A stretch of DNA of 64,000 nt from Pontibacterium granulatum (GTDB taxonomy: Bacteria > Pseudomonadota > Gammaproteobacteria > Pseudomonadales > Balneatricaceae): assembly GCF_029961155.1 (NCBI RefSeq), contig NZ_JASBRH010000007.1, forward strand, positions 62,001 to 126,000. Reading direction: 5' to 3'. Position numbers and translations under genes: made by a program. Below, one piece after another: positions 8,247 to 18,731 of this stretch; the first letter of the stretch is position 1, and the number at the start of each line of letters is the position of its first letter. Under the pieces are notes generated by a model that worked only from the letters and a program-made list of their open reading frames with translations, was not told the DNA's origin and searched no databases.

Positions 8247-10367
8247 ATGATGGATAGGGCACAGCAACTCCTGCAAGACGTTTTTGGCTATGAGCAGTTT
8301 CGGACACCCCAGGCGGAGGTGATCGAAACCCTGCTGAACGGGCAGGATGCGCTGGTCGTCATGCCTACCGGCGGTGGTAAATCGCTGTGTTATCAGCTGC
8401 CTGCACTGATCCGGCCGGGTGTGGCGGTGATCGTGTCGCCGCTGATCGCACTGATGCAGGATCAGGTCTCGGCCCTGTCCCAGTGGGGTATCCGTGCCGG
8501 CTGCCTCAACTCCTCCCTCGATTATTCCGTGATTGCCGAAACCGAGCATCAGATCCGTGCCGGGCAGTTGGATCTGCTCTATATCGCACCGGAACGTCTG
8601 CTACAGGCCCGTACGCTGGACCTGCTGTCCGAATGCCGGATTGGTCTGTTTGCGATCGATGAAGCGCACTGTGTTTCCCAGTGGGGCCATGATTTCCGTC
8701 CGGAATACCTGCAGCTGTTTAAGCTGCGCGAGCGTTTTCCCGGCGTACCGCGTATCGCATTAACTGCGACTGCGGACGAGCGCACCCGGCAGGAGATCAT
8801 CAATCGTCTGGAACTGACCGACGCGCAGCGTTTTATCCGTGGTTTTGACCGCCCCAATATCCGTTACCGCATTGGCCAGAAAGACCGTGCCAAAGAGCAG
8901 TTGCTAAAGTTCCTGAAGGATGAACATCCGAAAGACGCGGGGGTGGTTTACTGCCTGTCGCGTAAGCGTGTGGAGGAGACTGCCGAGTGGTTGCAGGAGA
9001 AGGGTTTCGAAGCCTTGCCATACCACGCGGGGTTGCCGTCAGAACTACGGAACCATAACCAGCATCGTTTCCTCAACGAAGAGGGGATCGTGATGGTGGC
9101 GACCATCGCCTTCGGTATGGGGATCGATAAACCCAACGTGCGCTTTGTGGCCCACCTGGATCTGCCCAAGAGTGTGGAAGCCTACTATCAGGAAACCGGC
9201 CGTGCCGGACGTGATGGTCAGCCTGCCGATGCCTGGATGGTGTACGGCCTGCAGGATGTAATCTTCCTGCGCCAGATGCTGGAAGGCTCCCAGGCCAGTG
9301 ATATGCACAAGCAGGTGGAGCGCCAGAAACTGGAGGCGATGCTGGGTTTGTGTGAGATCACCAGCTGCCGCCGTCAGGCGTTGCTGGCCTACTTTGGTGA
9401 GCATAACCACGAACCGTGCGGTAACTGCGATACCTGCTTGGAACCCGTGCCGGTCTGGGATGGTACCGAAGCGGCGCGTAAGGCGCTGTCGGCGGTGTAC
9501 CGTACCGGTCAGCGCTACGGTGTGACCTATGTGATCGAAACCCTGATCGGTAACAAGGTGGATCGTGTGGTGCAATTGGGCCACGACAAACTCACCACCT
9601 TCGGTATCGGTAAAGAACTGGACAAGAAACAGTGGCGTTCGGTGTTTCGCCAGCTGGTGGCGCGCGGTTACCTGAGCGTGGATACAGAAGGGCACGGTGT
9701 GCTGCAGCTCACCGAGAAATGCCGCCCTGTGCTGAAGGGTGATGAGTCTCTCGAGCTGCGTAAGGACCAGCGTAAGCAGAGCCGCTACGACCGCAAGCAG
9801 GTGCCGCAGAACAAGCTGGAAGCGGAAGATTACGCCCTGTGGAATGCGCTTAAGGCCAAACGTAAGGAACTGGCGGATGACCAGGATCTGCCGCCGTACG
9901 TGATCTTCCATGATGCCACGCTGATGGAGATGGTGATGTACCGTCCCCTCAGCCACGAGCAGTTCAAGCGCCTTAACGGTGTGGGACAACGTAAATTGGA
10001 TCTGTATGGCGACCAGTTTATAGCCGTGATCGAAGAGCACGAGGTCAGCGAACCGGTAGACCTGGATGCGCAGGTGGAACAGTCGATCATGCTGTTCCGT
10101 TCCGGCATGACGGCCGAGCAGATTGCCCTACAGCAGAAACTGTCGGCCAAGGTGATTTACAACCACCTGGCCCGTGGCATAAGCCAGGGGCAACTGGAGA
10201 TGAACGATGTGGTCGAGCTGCCCGATGCGGAACTGCGCCATATCGAACAGGTGATTCACGAATGTCAGCGGGAATACGGCAATGCCCTGAAGCCGGTGCA
10301 TGAAGCACTGGCCGGTGTCTACGAGATGGGCATTCTCCGCTGCGTTAAAGCCGGTCTGCAGTTGTAA
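8247..10367 (+). CDS. recQ: ATP-dependent DNA helicase RecQ
   Basis: 706 residues, the full RecQ architecture. Helicase motifs include Walker A MPTGGGKS (39-46), the DEAH box in [20 protein letters not shown] with the RecQ aromatic loop, and motif [12 protein letters not shown]. Then come a zinc-binding region with C-x-NCDTC, a winged-helix RQC domain and an HRDC domain (about 530-600). A C-terminal extension of roughly 90 residues has a helix-turn-helix look ([22 protein letters not shown]). RecQ unwinds duplex and branched DNA 3'-5' in recombination and fork repair. It is followed closely by the YqaA-like gene, probably co-transcribed. Confidence 0.95.
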   Translation: MMDRAQQLLQDVFGYEQFRTPQAEVIETLLNGQDALVVMPTGGGKSLCYQLPALIRPGVAVIVSPLIALMQDQVSALSQWGIRAGCLNSSLDYSVIAETEHQIRAGQLDLLYIAPERLLQARTLDLLSECRIGLFAIDEAHCVSQWGHDFRPEYLQLFKLRERFPGVPRIALTATADERTRQEIINRLELTDAQRFIRGFDRPNIRYRIGQKDRAKEQLLKFLKDEHPKDAGVVYCLSRKRVEETAEWLQEKGFEALPYHAGLPSELRNHNQHRFLNEEGIVMVATIAFGMGIDKPNVRFVAHLDLPKSVEAYYQETGRAGRDGQPADAWMVYGLQDVIFLRQMLEGSQASDMHKQVERQKLEAMLGLCEITSCRRQALLAYFGEHNHEPCGNCDTCLEPVPVWDGTEAARKALSAVYRTGQRYGVTYVIETLIGNKVDRVVQLGHDKLTTFGIGKELDKKQWRSVFRQLVARGYLSVDTEGHGVLQLTEKCRPVLKGDESLELRKDQRKQSRYDRKQVPQNKLEAEDYALWNALKAKRKELADDQDLPPYVIFHDATLMEMVMYRPLSHEQFKRLNGVGQRKLDLYGDQFIAVIEEHEVSEPVDLDAQVEQSIMLFRSGMTAEQIALQQKLSAKVIYNHLARGISQGQLEMNDVVELPDAELRHIEQVIHECQREYGNALKPVHEALAGVYEMGILRCVKAGLQL

Positions 10368-10382
10368 GGCGGGTTTCGGCTG

Positions 10383-10814
10383 ATGATGGAACTGGGCGCT
10401 GAAACGACGCTGCTAGGACTGTTCCTCAGTGGTTTGATATCAGCGACGTTGCTGCCTGGCGGTTCCGAAGCCCTCTTTGGCTGGATGCTCTACAACGATA
10501 GCTATGCGGCACTTCCTCTTTTTCTTGCGGTCACATCAGGTAATGCACTGGGTGGTATCATCACCTTTGCGATGGGCTGGCTGCTGGCACTCCGTTACCC
10601 GTTAAAAACACTGGAGAAGCCGGAACATCAGCGTGCTCAGCGTTGGCTTGAGCGCTGGGGGCCGATGGCTCTGCTGTTGTCATGGCTGCCTATCGTGGGT
10701 GACCCTCTCTGTTTCATCGCCGGTTGGCTGCGGGGAGGTGTCTGGTTGTCTATGCTGATGATTACCCTCGGCAAGGCTGCCCGTTATCTGGTGCTGATGT
10801 TTCTTGTGGCCTGA
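10383..10814 (+). CDS. YqaA/DedA-type small membrane protein
   Basis: 143 residues with about four hydrophobic segments. LLPGGSEALFGWML near the N-terminus and WLPIVGDPLCFIAGWLR match the YqaA branch of the VTT/DedA (SNARE-associated) superfamily, whose better-known members are lipid scramblases or flippases. The inner membrane is the likely location; the transported lipid is unknown. The start is 15 nt after recQ. Confidence 0.75.
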   Translation: MMELGAETTLLGLFLSGLISATLLPGGSEALFGWMLYNDSYAALPLFLAVTSGNALGGIITFAMGWLLALRYPLKTLEKPEHQRAQRWLERWGPMALLLSWLPIVGDPLCFIAGWLRGGVWLSMLMITLGKAARYLVLMFLVA

Positions 10815-10854
10815 CTCACAGTGATTCTGGCGCACTAACAGGGATGATGTCTGA

Positions 10855-11643
10855 ATGATCAATAGCGACACCTTCCGTAAGATTCGTATCACCGTTCTCC
10901 TGCTACTTTTGTTGCTGATAGCGCTGAACACCTGGTTGTCGATCGTGCGTGTGACCGAGTGGCAGCAACCGCTCTGGGTGGTGGTATATCCCATTAATGC
11001 TGATGGCCGCCAGGATACGGGGCAGTACGTGACTGCGCTGAGCGAAGAGCACTTCGAAGATATGGAGCTGTTCCTGCAGCGGGAAGCACAGCGTTACGGC
11101 ATCAGAATCGACCGGCCTCTTGAGGTGAAGCTGGCGCCGATCGTTAAAGCCCAGCCACCGGAGGTGCCGGAAAATCCCAGCCTGTTAATGAATGTGCTCT
11201 GGAGTCTGCAGATGCGGTTCTGGTCCTGGCAAAACGACAGCTGGGATGGTCCCAATCCGGATATCCGCATCTACATGCGCTTCTTCTCTCCCTCCAATCG
11301 GTACATCCTGGAGCACTCTCTAGGCCTGCAGAAGGGGATGATCGGTCTTGTGAACGGTTACGCCCATGTGGACTATCAGGGCCGTAACAATATGGTGGCG
11401 ATGCACGAGCTGATGCACACTCTGGGCGCGAGCGATAAGTATGATGTGGAAACTAACCTGCCACTGTGGCCAGAGGGTTACGCCAATCCGCATCAGAAAC
11501 CGTTGATCCCGCAGGTTCAGGCCGAAGTGATGGGCGGTCGTTTGATGGTTCATGCCGGGATCGCCGTCATGCCGCAAACCTTGGAACAGGTGATTGTTGG
11601 GCCGCAAACGGCACACGAAATCAACTGGCGAAAAAAACGCTAA
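10855..11643 (+). CDS. Membrane-anchored putative metalloprotease with HExxHxxGxxD motif
   Basis: 262 residues. One N-terminal membrane helix (about 12-30) should place the rest in the periplasm. H184-ELM-H188-TLG-AS-D (HExxHxxGxxD) is the zinc site plan of metzincins that use Asp as third ligand. A Met further on could supply a Met-turn, but I cannot fix it by eye. The protein is otherwise unfamiliar. It follows the YqaA-like gene by 40 nt. It could be a periplasmic peptidase; no substrate is suggested by the context. Confidence 0.6.
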   Translation: MINSDTFRKIRITVLLLLLLLIALNTWLSIVRVTEWQQPLWVVVYPINADGRQDTGQYVTALSEEHFEDMELFLQREAQRYGIRIDRPLEVKLAPIVKAQPPEVPENPSLLMNVLWSLQMRFWSWQNDSWDGPNPDIRIYMRFFSPSNRYILEHSLGLQKGMIGLVNGYAHVDYQGRNNMVAMHELMHTLGASDKYDVETNLPLWPEGYANPHQKPLIPQVQAEVMGGRLMVHAGIAVMPQTLEQVIVGPQTAHEINWRKKR

Positions 11644-11694
11644 GTTGATCAAAAAACGTTCATTTCTTTCGTCGCTGCCAAGCAGGAACTGCGC

Positions 11695-11700
11695 TATAAT
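11695..11700 (+). promoter_or_regulatory. -10 element for ttcA
   Basis: A consensus TATAAT sits 40 nt upstream of the ttcA ATG in the intergenic gap. A matching -35 is weak, so strength is uncertain. Confidence 0.4.
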
Positions 11701-11740
11701 CCGCGCCTTCCAATTTTGAACGTTTCAGACTGATCCAGAG

Positions 11741-12676
11741 ATGACCGAATCCGCCGCTGTAGAATCACCCGAAAAGAAAATCAAAGTCCGCATCAACAAG
11801 CTGCAGAAACGTCTGCGCCGTGAAGTGGGCCGCGCCATTGAAGACTTCAACATGATCGAAGATGGTGACAAGGTGATGGTGTGTCTGTCGGGTGGCAAAG
11901 ACTCCTATGCCATGCTCGACATCCTGATGAACCTGCAGAAGAGCGCACCGATCAGTTTCGAGATCGTGGCGGTCAACCTGGATCAGAAACAGCCGGGTTT
12001 CCCAGAGCATATCCTGCCGGAATACCTGGAATCGATCGGTGTGGAGTTCCACATCATCGAACGGGATACCTACTCCATCGTCAAAGAGGTGGTGCCAGAG
12101 GGTAAAACCACCTGCGGTCTGTGCTCCCGTTTGCGTCGTGGCACCCTGTACGGGTTTGCCGAAAAGATCGGTGCCAACAAGATCGCACTGGGCCACCACC
12201 GTGACGATATCCTGGAAACCTTCTTCCTCAACATGTTCTACGGCGGCAAGCTGAAAGCGATGCCACCGAAGCTTGTGTCTGACGATGGCAAGAACATGGT
12301 GATCCGCCCACTGTCCTACGCGCGCGAGAAAGACATCGCGGAATACGGTGAGCTCAAAGAGTTCCCGATCATTCCGTGTAACCTGTGTGGTTCGCAGGAA
12401 AACCTGCAACGTCAGGTGATCAAAGAGATGCTGAACGGTTGGGACAAAACCCATCCGGGGCGCATCGAAACCATGTTCCGCTCCTTGCAGCATGTTGTTC
12501 CGTCTCACCTGGCGGACACTGAGCTGTTCAACTTCAAAGAGTTGCAGATGGGGTACGCCCACGGTATCGCTGGCGACAGCGTAACCAACTTCTTCGATCC
12601 GAGAGAGGGTACGGAAGAGGGCGGAGAGCCGCGGGCTGAGAAGATGCCTGAGATGATCGATATCCTGGCTCTATAA
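11741..12676 (+). CDS. ttcA: tRNA 2-thiocytidine synthase TtcA
   Basis: 311 residues. The PP-loop ATPase motif SGGKDS and two CxxC pairs ([12 protein letters not shown] and PCNLCGSQ) are the TtcA hallmarks. The cysteines hold an Fe-S cluster that carries sulfur to cytidine 32 of certain tRNAs. Length and motif order agree with the E. coli protein. It has its own promoter element and is followed 60 nt later by an MFS gene. Confidence 0.95.
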   Translation: MTESAAVESPEKKIKVRINKLQKRLRREVGRAIEDFNMIEDGDKVMVCLSGGKDSYAMLDILMNLQKSAPISFEIVAVNLDQKQPGFPEHILPEYLESIGVEFHIIERDTYSIVKEVVPEGKTTCGLCSRLRRGTLYGFAEKIGANKIALGHHRDDILETFFLNMFYGGKLKAMPPKLVSDDGKNMVIRPLSYAREKDIAEYGELKEFPIIPCNLCGSQENLQRQVIKEMLNGWDKTHPGRIETMFRSLQHVVPSHLADTELFNFKELQMGYAHGIAGDSVTNFFDPREGTEEGGEPRAEKMPEMIDILAL

Positions 12677-12736
12677 TTCGTCGTTTCTTACCTCAGCGCC
12701 AAACGCATAAGAAACGGATTTCGAGAGGTAGTATCT

Positions 12737-13909
12737 GTGAATATCAATGTTGTGCTGCTGTCGCTGTGCCAGGCGCTGCTGACCACTGGAAATGTCTTGC
12801 TGGTGTCCGTGACGGCGCTGATTGGGCGTGATCTGGCACCCAGTGATACGCTGATCACCCTGCCGGTGGCGATGCAGTTTGTTGGCCTGATGGCAGCAAC
12901 CATTCCCGCTTCGCTGATCATGAAGCGGATCGGACGCAAGAATGGCTTCTACCTGGGTAACAGCATTGGTATTGGCGGTGCGCTGGCCTGTATTCTCGCG
13001 CTGAACGGCGCGCAGTTTGGTCTATTCTGCGCAGGTACCTTTCTGCTGGGGATCGGTATCGGGTTTGGTACCCTGTATCGTTTTGCGGCGGTGGAGGTGT
13101 GCGCGCCGGAAGAGAAAACCCGCGCGATCTCCATGGTGATGGCTGGCGGTGTCCTAGCTGCAGTGGCCGGACCGCAGCTGGCGGTATCCAGTCAGGAATG
13201 GATCGAAACCATCCCGTTCCAGGGCGCATTTGTTGGCCTCCTGATCCTCTACATTACCGCTCTGGTGCTGCTGAGTCTGATCCGTATTCCGCCTGCCAGT
13301 GGTGATGAACACCACGGGCCGACGCGGTCTATCCGTGAAATTCTGGCTCAGCCAAATTTTATCAGCGCTGTCGTGGCGGGCATGGTGGGCTACGCGGTGA
13401 TGAATCTGCTGATGACCGCAACACCGCTGGCAATGCAGCGTTGTGGCTACGAGTTCAGCACCGTGGCCAACGTGATTGAGTGGCACGTACTGGGCATGTT
13501 CCTGCCATCCTTCTTCACGGGATCGCTGGTTAACCGCTTTGGCATCAAACCGATGATCTACTGTGGCGCAGCGTTGTTTATTGGCTGTATCGCTATCAAC
13601 ATGACAGGCACCAGCGAGTGGCACTTCTTTATTGCCCTGTTGCTGCTGGGGGTGGGCTGGAACTTCATGTTTATCCCGGCAACCCAACTGCTGACCGGTA
13701 CCTACAAACCGGCGGAGAAAGCCAAGTCCCAGGCGGCGAATGAGTTCTTGGTGTTTGGTGTGGTGACTATGTCGGCCCTGACCTCCGGTTGGCTGGAAGC
13801 GTCATTGGGTTGGTTCACTATGAACTGGATGATGATACCGGTTGTGCTGTGGGCTGTGGCGGTGGTGTACCTGATGGAGCGCAAAACCAAAGCGATGGCG
13901 ACTGTTTGA
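12737..13909 (+). CDS. Major facilitator superfamily transporter
   Basis: 390 residues with about twelve hydrophobic segments in two halves. The motif MKRIGRKNGFYLG lies between helices 2 and 3. The start is GTG, preceded by GAGAGGTAG. The closest look is to proton-linked drug or sugar exporters, but the substrate cannot be deduced. It ends 12 nt before the Nmad3-like gene, so the two are probably transcribed together. Confidence 0.75.
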   Translation: MNINVVLLSLCQALLTTGNVLLVSVTALIGRDLAPSDTLITLPVAMQFVGLMAATIPASLIMKRIGRKNGFYLGNSIGIGGALACILALNGAQFGLFCAGTFLLGIGIGFGTLYRFAAVEVCAPEEKTRAISMVMAGGVLAAVAGPQLAVSSQEWIETIPFQGAFVGLLILYITALVLLSLIRIPPASGDEHHGPTRSIREILAQPNFISAVVAGMVGYAVMNLLMTATPLAMQRCGYEFSTVANVIEWHVLGMFLPSFFTGSLVNRFGIKPMIYCGAALFIGCIAINMTGTSEWHFFIALLLLGVGWNFMFIPATQLLTGTYKPAEKAKSQAANEFLVFGVVTMSALTSGWLEASLGWFTMNWMMIPVVLWAVAVVYLMERKTKAMATV

Positions 13910-13921
13910 TCTGAATTTGCT

Positions 13922-14779
13922 ATGAAGTTGATCCTCAGCCGCAAAGGCACCGACTCCAGCGCAGGCGGATTGCCCAGTCCGATCATGCCGGAGGGGCGCT
14001 TGCTCTCACTGCCGATCCCCCAGTCGGATGCGCCAATCAGGTATTCCGAGTTGATGGCGGGCAAGCAGAGCCTTTCCAGTCTGATCAAGCAACTGGGCGG
14101 TAAACAGTGGCGTAGCGGTTGTCATCTCGATCCGGATATCGACCGAACCCTGCTGAAGGATGCCAGCAACTGGTTGCCAGCCTTTGGTCAGTTTGGTGCC
14201 GCTCAGCGCCACCTGGAGCAGGAAGGTGTGGGCAAAGGGGATCTCTTTCTGTTCTTTGGCTGGTTCCGTCAGACCGAACGGGTAAAAGGCAAAATCCAGT
14301 TCGTCAAAGGTGCGCCGGATATCCATCAGGTCTTTGGCTGGATGCAGGTAGGGGAGATCCTCAAGCCTTCCCCGTCGGCTAATGAAGCGATTCTGGCTTG
14401 CTACCCGCAGCTGGCCAATCACCCGCATATGCAGAAGGACTATCAGTTCAACACGATCTACCTGCCAAGCGAACAGCTTACGCTGAATGGGCGTTCTACT
14501 GGGTTGCCGGGCTTTGGGACATTTCCGCAGTACAGCCCAGCATTGCAGTTGACCACGCCGGGTGAAAACCGCACCCACTGGACGCTGCCGCAAGCGTTCT
14601 ATCCAGATCAGTTCGAGACCGCGCTTAGTTATCACCGCCAGTCGTGGCGCTGGAGCCGTGTGGAAGAACGGGTTCAGTTGCAGGCTGCGGCCCGCGGGCA
14701 GGAGTTCGTATTGGATCTGGCGCTACAGCCCAAGGTGGTTGAGTGGCTGGCAGCGCAGTTTTTTCAGCAGCTATTTTGA
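13922..14779 (+). CDS. Nmad3-like protein (nucleotide-modification-associated domain 3)
   Basis: 285 residues, soluble. The opening MKLILSRKGTDSSAGGLPSP, then LSLPIP, the central block GDLFLFFGWFR and the later NHPHMQKDY match my recollection of the Nmad3 family. That family was first noted in gene clusters of phages and bacteria with modified DNA bases. No other base-modification gene lies near. The reaction is unknown; a role in nucleic-acid base modification is suggested by family name only. It sits 12 nt after the MFS gene and 76 nt before a small ORF. Confidence 0.65.
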   Translation: MKLILSRKGTDSSAGGLPSPIMPEGRLLSLPIPQSDAPIRYSELMAGKQSLSSLIKQLGGKQWRSGCHLDPDIDRTLLKDASNWLPAFGQFGAAQRHLEQEGVGKGDLFLFFGWFRQTERVKGKIQFVKGAPDIHQVFGWMQVGEILKPSPSANEAILACYPQLANHPHMQKDYQFNTIYLPSEQLTLNGRSTGLPGFGTFPQYSPALQLTTPGENRTHWTLPQAFYPDQFETALSYHRQSWRWSRVEERVQLQAAARGQEFVLDLALQPKVVEWLAAQFFQQLF

Positions 14780-14855
14780 AGAGCCTTTGAGGAAATTGGG
14801 CTTGACCCGCTTGCCTCCCTCTCGTCATCATTAGCGCCTCAACCAAGGGGGTGTC

Positions 14856-15077
14856 ATGAAAAGTTTCCTATTCTCAACTGAAAACGACCGCGGCGGCGTA
14901 ATTCTGTGCAATCTCGATACGCTGGAAGAGGCGGTGGAGTATTTGCAGCAGCGCTTTGATGGCGTGGTGCGTGTTGAGGAAGGGCGCAGCTACTGGACCA
15001 AGGAAAACGGATTCGACGAACTCCCCCCGGTAGACGCTTCGCGTGGGCCGGGCGGTACCGGTTCGGCCACGCCGTAA
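14856..15077 (+). CDS. Small protein of unknown function
   Basis: 73 residues, ATG preceded by GGGGGTGTC. Residues 1-58 look folded: beta strands, then the helix LDTLEEAVEYLQQRF, then a YWTKENGFDELPPV block. The tail is Gly/Pro rich. No family recognised. An 86-codon antisense frame covers part of it but has poor composition, so the plus-strand frame is preferred. Confidence 0.5.
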   Translation: MKSFLFSTENDRGGVILCNLDTLEEAVEYLQQRFDGVVRVEEGRSYWTKENGFDELPPVDASRGPGGTGSATP

Positions 15078-15428
15078 CATGCCTGATGGGCGGACATTCG
15101 CTGGCCAGTTTGATGAGTAGCCGGCTCCTCATCAAGTGATTTCATTGCAGCCGGTGTTTCAGGTCGCTGGAAGCTTGTTGTAGCGGTAGGGTTGTACCAG
15201 TCATCGCTATGGGTGCAATCAATGACTTCAACACACTGAATCTTCATCATTCATACTTCGGTTAGATTGACGCGGGCCGCTACTATTTCAAATTCAAACG
15301 ACAGTTTGATGACAACGCCGCTTTTTCAGATTACGTCGATCTGGACTTCATGAATTCCATCCTTCAGGATCAGACATCAGTTTCGCGCATGGCGCCTTCA
15401 CGGTGATGGATCTGATCAGGAAAAGGTA
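15078..15428. other. 351-nt intergenic region upstream of recC
   Basis: No convincing ORF. It contains CCGGCTCCTCATCAAG and several AT-rich stretches before recC. The recCBD promoter is probably here, but no clear -35/-10 pair stands out. Confidence 0.4.
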
Positions 15429-18400
15429 ATGTTTCGCATATATCACTCGAACGCACTGGATGTGCTCAAGGATCTGCTGGTTGAACTGATCAAGCGTGAT
15501 CCGCTGACCGATCCCTTCGCCCAGGAAACTATCCTGGTGCAAAGCCCCGGCATGGCCCAGTGGCTCAAACTGGAACTGGCCCAGGCACAGGGCATCGCGG
15601 CCAGTATCGATTTCCCCCTACCGGCATCTTTTCTCTGGAAAAGTTTCTCCGAAGTGTTGGAGGGCGTGCCGGAACGTTCCGCCTTTAATAAGGAGGCGAT
15701 GACCTGGAAGCTGATGGAGATCCTGCCCGCCCAGCTAAGCCAGCCGGAATTCAGTGATCTGGAACGGTACCTGGCTGCCGATCAGGGCAACTTCAAGCTT
15801 TACCAACTGTGCGGCAAGATCGCCGATACCTTTGATCAATACCTGGTGTACCGCCCCGACTGGATCGCCGATTGGGAGCAGGGCGGCAACATGGCTGCCG
15901 ATAGCCAGCCCTGGCAGCCGATTCTGTGGCGTGGACTGGTAAATCGTACCCAAGAGTTTGGTCAGGCCCACTGGCATCGCGCCAATATGTTTTCCGAGTT
16001 TGTGAACGCATTGGGTCGAAGCAGAGACAACAACGGTTTACCCACAAGACTCTTTGTGTTTGGTATCTCCGCACTGCCGCAGAATTATCTGGAAGCCTTA
16101 CATGCGATGGGGCAGAAGATCGATGTGCACCTGATGGTGACCAATCCCTGTCGTTATTACTGGGGTGAGATCCTGGACCAGGCCCAGATCGCCAAGCTCA
16201 ACCGGAGCTGGTTTGATAAGCCGGGCACCGATATGAGCACCTACTTCGAGCACGGCAACCCGCTCCTGGCCTCGATGGGCAAGTTGGGCCGCGACTATCT
16301 GGTCCAGTTGCAGGAGCTGAAGTCGCCGGAGATCGAGGCCTTTGTTGATATCGATCGCGACAGCCTGCTGCAGCAGATGCAGGCGGATATACTGGAGCTG
16401 GATGACCGTGCCCGTTTCCCAACCCAACCTGATGGGTTCCTGAGTAGTCACCATAAAACACCGATAGCAGGCGACGACCGATCCATTCAGTTGCATGGCT
16501 GCCACAGTCCGTTGCGTGAGGTGGAAGTACTGCACGATCAGTTGCTGGCGATGTTTGAGGAAAGTCCCGGCCTGTCGCCACGCGATGTGATTGTGATGAT
16601 GCCGGATGTGGCCAGCTATGCACCGTACATCGACGCGGTATTTGGCAACGCACCGTCCGAGCGTTATATCCCGTTCTCCATCTCCGACCGCTCAGCGCAG
16701 CAAGAGAATCCGTTGCTACAGAGTTTCCTGCGTTTTATCGCCCTGGCGAACAGCCGCATGACTGTCTCCGAGGTGCTGGAGCTGCTGGAAGTACCGGCGG
16801 TGATGCGCCGCTTTGGTCTGGATCAGGACGGCTTCCACCGCATCCGCCATTGGGTGGCGGAGGTGAATATCCGCTGGGGGCTGGACAGCAATCAGCGCCG
16901 GCAGTGGGATCTGCCGGAATTTGAACAGAACAGCTGGCAGTTCGGCTTGCAGCGTATGCTCGCCGGATACGCATTGGGTGACAGCGACGAGTTGTGGTCA
17001 GGTATCGCCCCTTATGGTGAAGTGGAAGGGCTGGAAGCGGATCTGTTGGGGAAACTGGCTGACTTTGTCGACCTGCTCAGCTTCTGTGCGAAACTCTTCA
17101 GCGGTGAGCAAACTCCACAAGCCTGGATCGAATTGATCAACAGCCTGCTGGAGCGTGCCTACCAGCCGGATGAGCTGGATGAGGTTGCGCTCGATCAGGT
17201 CCGCAAGGTGCTGGCGCAACTGCAGGAGCAGATCAGCGATGCGGGGTGGTCGGCGCCCTTATCGATCGAGATCCTGTGCGACTACCTGCACAACGGCCTC
17301 GACAATGCCCGCTCCAGCCAGCGGTTTATGGTGGGTTCCGTTAACTTCTGTACCCTGATGCCGATGCGTTCCATTCCGTTCCGGGTGGTGTGCCTGCTGG
17401 GCATGAACGATGGAGATTATCCGCGCACCTTGCCGCCGATCGGCTTTGACCTGATGGCAGATCAGCCGCGTCGCGGTGACCGGTCCCGCCGGGATGATGA
17501 CCGCTATCTGTTCCTTGAGGCGGTCCTATCGGCGCGGGAAAAACTCTATATCAGCTATGTAGCGCGTTCCATCCACGACAACACCGAGAAGGTGCCGTCG
17601 GTACTGGTCAGCGAGCTGGTGGAATACTTGGCACAGGCCTACGTATTACCTGACTGTATAGAACAGGATATGGACAGCAGTGCCGAGGCACTCAAGCAAG
17701 GCCTGCTGACCGAACATCCCCTGGCACCGTTCAGCGTGGATTACTTCCAAAAGGGGAACGAACTCTTCAGCTTTGCCAGCGAATGGCTGGTGGCTGCAGC
17801 CGCCGAGCAGCAGCCGCCACCAAGTTTTGTCACCAACGCGCTGGACAGTGAAATGCCGGTCGAGCTGGAACTGGCCGACCTGCTGCGTTTCTTCCGCAAC
17901 CCGTGCCGATATTTCTTTACCCAGCGGTTGAAGGTGCATTTCGAAACCCGGGAATCGGGTGCCGAGGATGACGAGCCGTTTAAGGTGGAAGGGCTGGATG
18001 ATTACCAACTGAAACAGCGTTACCTGCAGGCGGCGCTAGCCAATGAACCGCTGGACGAGGTGGATGCCTGGATTCAGGCCGAAGGCTTGTTGCCGGTGGG
18101 TCACAGCGGCTATCAGAGCCTGAGCAAGCTGCGCAAAGACTGTGTGGAGCTGGCGGAAAAGTTGGAGCCGTTGATGCCGGAAACCCCGCATCGCCGCGAG
18201 ATTCGTATTAAATTGCCTGGTTTACCTAAGCTGCGTATCACCGGTTGGCAGGATGGCTGGTACGGCAACACCTTGCTGCGTTACCGCCCGGCTCAGGTGC
18301 AGGGCTACGATCGTCTGTTTGGCTGGATCGAACACCTAGCGGCCTGTGCCTGTTTCCCGGAAACCAAGGGCACGGTGCATCGTGGATTGTCAGCGCAATT

Positions 18401-18725
18401 GACCTATAAACCGTTGCTGCGCGCCGAAGCGATCTTGCAGCTGGAAACGTTGGTTAAACGCTACCTGGAGGGGCAGCAGCGACCGCTGCCGTTTGAACCG
18501 GGTGTCGGCTGGGCCTATCTGGCTGAGCTGGAGAAGGGTGAAGACAAAGCGCGCACCAAGGCGCAAACCCGCTTCGAGGGTGGTTTCAACAGCTACGGCG
18601 CCATCGAAGATCCGTACCTGCGCCGTGTATACCCGCACTACAGTGCCTTTGAGCCGGGACTGATTCCGCTGGTGGATAAGGTGTTGGCACCGATTGTGCC
18701 GTGGATGGAAGAGGGAAAGGAATAA
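15429..18725 (+). CDS. recC: RecBCD nuclease/helicase subunit RecC
   Basis: 1098 residues, close to the E. coli length. Early block SPGMAQWLKLELAQ and later VCLLGMNDGDYPR are typical of the RecC inactive helicase and chi-scanning part; the C-terminus resembles an inactive nuclease fold. RecC holds RecB and RecD together at double-strand ends and recognises chi. The order recC-recB-recD is kept, but the protease gene ptrA that separates recC and recB in E. coli is absent. recB begins 6 nt after the recC stop. Confidence 0.92.
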   Translation: MFRIYHSNALDVLKDLLVELIKRDPLTDPFAQETILVQSPGMAQWLKLELAQAQGIAASIDFPLPASFLWKSFSEVLEGVPERSAFNKEAMTWKLMEILPAQLSQPEFSDLERYLAADQGNFKLYQLCGKIADTFDQYLVYRPDWIADWEQGGNMAADSQPWQPILWRGLVNRTQEFGQAHWHRANMFSEFVNALGRSRDNNGLPTRLFVFGISALPQNYLEALHAMGQKIDVHLMVTNPCRYYWGEILDQAQIAKLNRSWFDKPGTDMSTYFEHGNPLLASMGKLGRDYLVQLQELKSPEIEAFVDIDRDSLLQQMQADILELDDRARFPTQPDGFLSSHHKTPIAGDDRSIQLHGCHSPLREVEVLHDQLLAMFEESPGLSPRDVIVMMPDVASYAPYIDAVFGNAPSERYIPFSISDRSAQQENPLLQSFLRFIALANSRMTVSEVLELLEVPAVMRRFGLDQDGFHRIRHWVAEVNIRWGLDSNQRRQWDLPEFEQNSWQFGLQRMLAGYALGDSDELWSGIAPYGEVEGLEADLLGKLADFVDLLSFCAKLFSGEQTPQAWIELINSLLERAYQPDELDEVALDQVRKVLAQLQEQISDAGWSAPLSIEILCDYLHNGLDNARSSQRFMVGSVNFCTLMPMRSIPFRVVCLLGMNDGDYPRTLPPIGFDLMADQPRRGDRSRRDDDRYLFLEAVLSAREKLYISYVARSIHDNTEKVPSVLVSELVEYLAQAYVLPDCIEQDMDSSAEALKQGLLTEHPLAPFSVDYFQKGNELFSFASEWLVAAAAEQQPPPSFVTNALDSEMPVELELADLLRFFRNPCRYFFTQRLKVHFETRESGAEDDEPFKVEGLDDYQLKQRYLQAALANEPLDEVDAWIQAEGLLPVGHSGYQSLSKLRKDCVELAEKLEPLMPETPHRREIRIKLPGLPKLRITGWQDGWYGNTLLRYRPAQVQGYDRLFGWIEHLAACACFPETKGTVHRGLSAQLTYKPLLRAEAILQLETLVKRYLEGQQRPLPFEPGVGWAYLAELEKGEDKARTKAQTRFEGGFNSYGAIEDPYLRRVYPHYSAFEPGLIPLVDKVLAPIVPWMEEGKE

Positions 18726-18731
18726 AAGGAT

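Noticed and set aside
9045-10040. 331-codon antisense frame within recQ
   Set aside because: Composition rich in His/Leu/Gln typical of antisense shadows; recQ motifs are complete on the plus strand.
14990-15250. 86-codon minus-strand frame overlapping the small ORF 14856-15077
   Set aside because: No clear RBS and a Pro/Ser/Gly-rich end; the plus-strand frame has a better RBS and composition. Not excluded fully.
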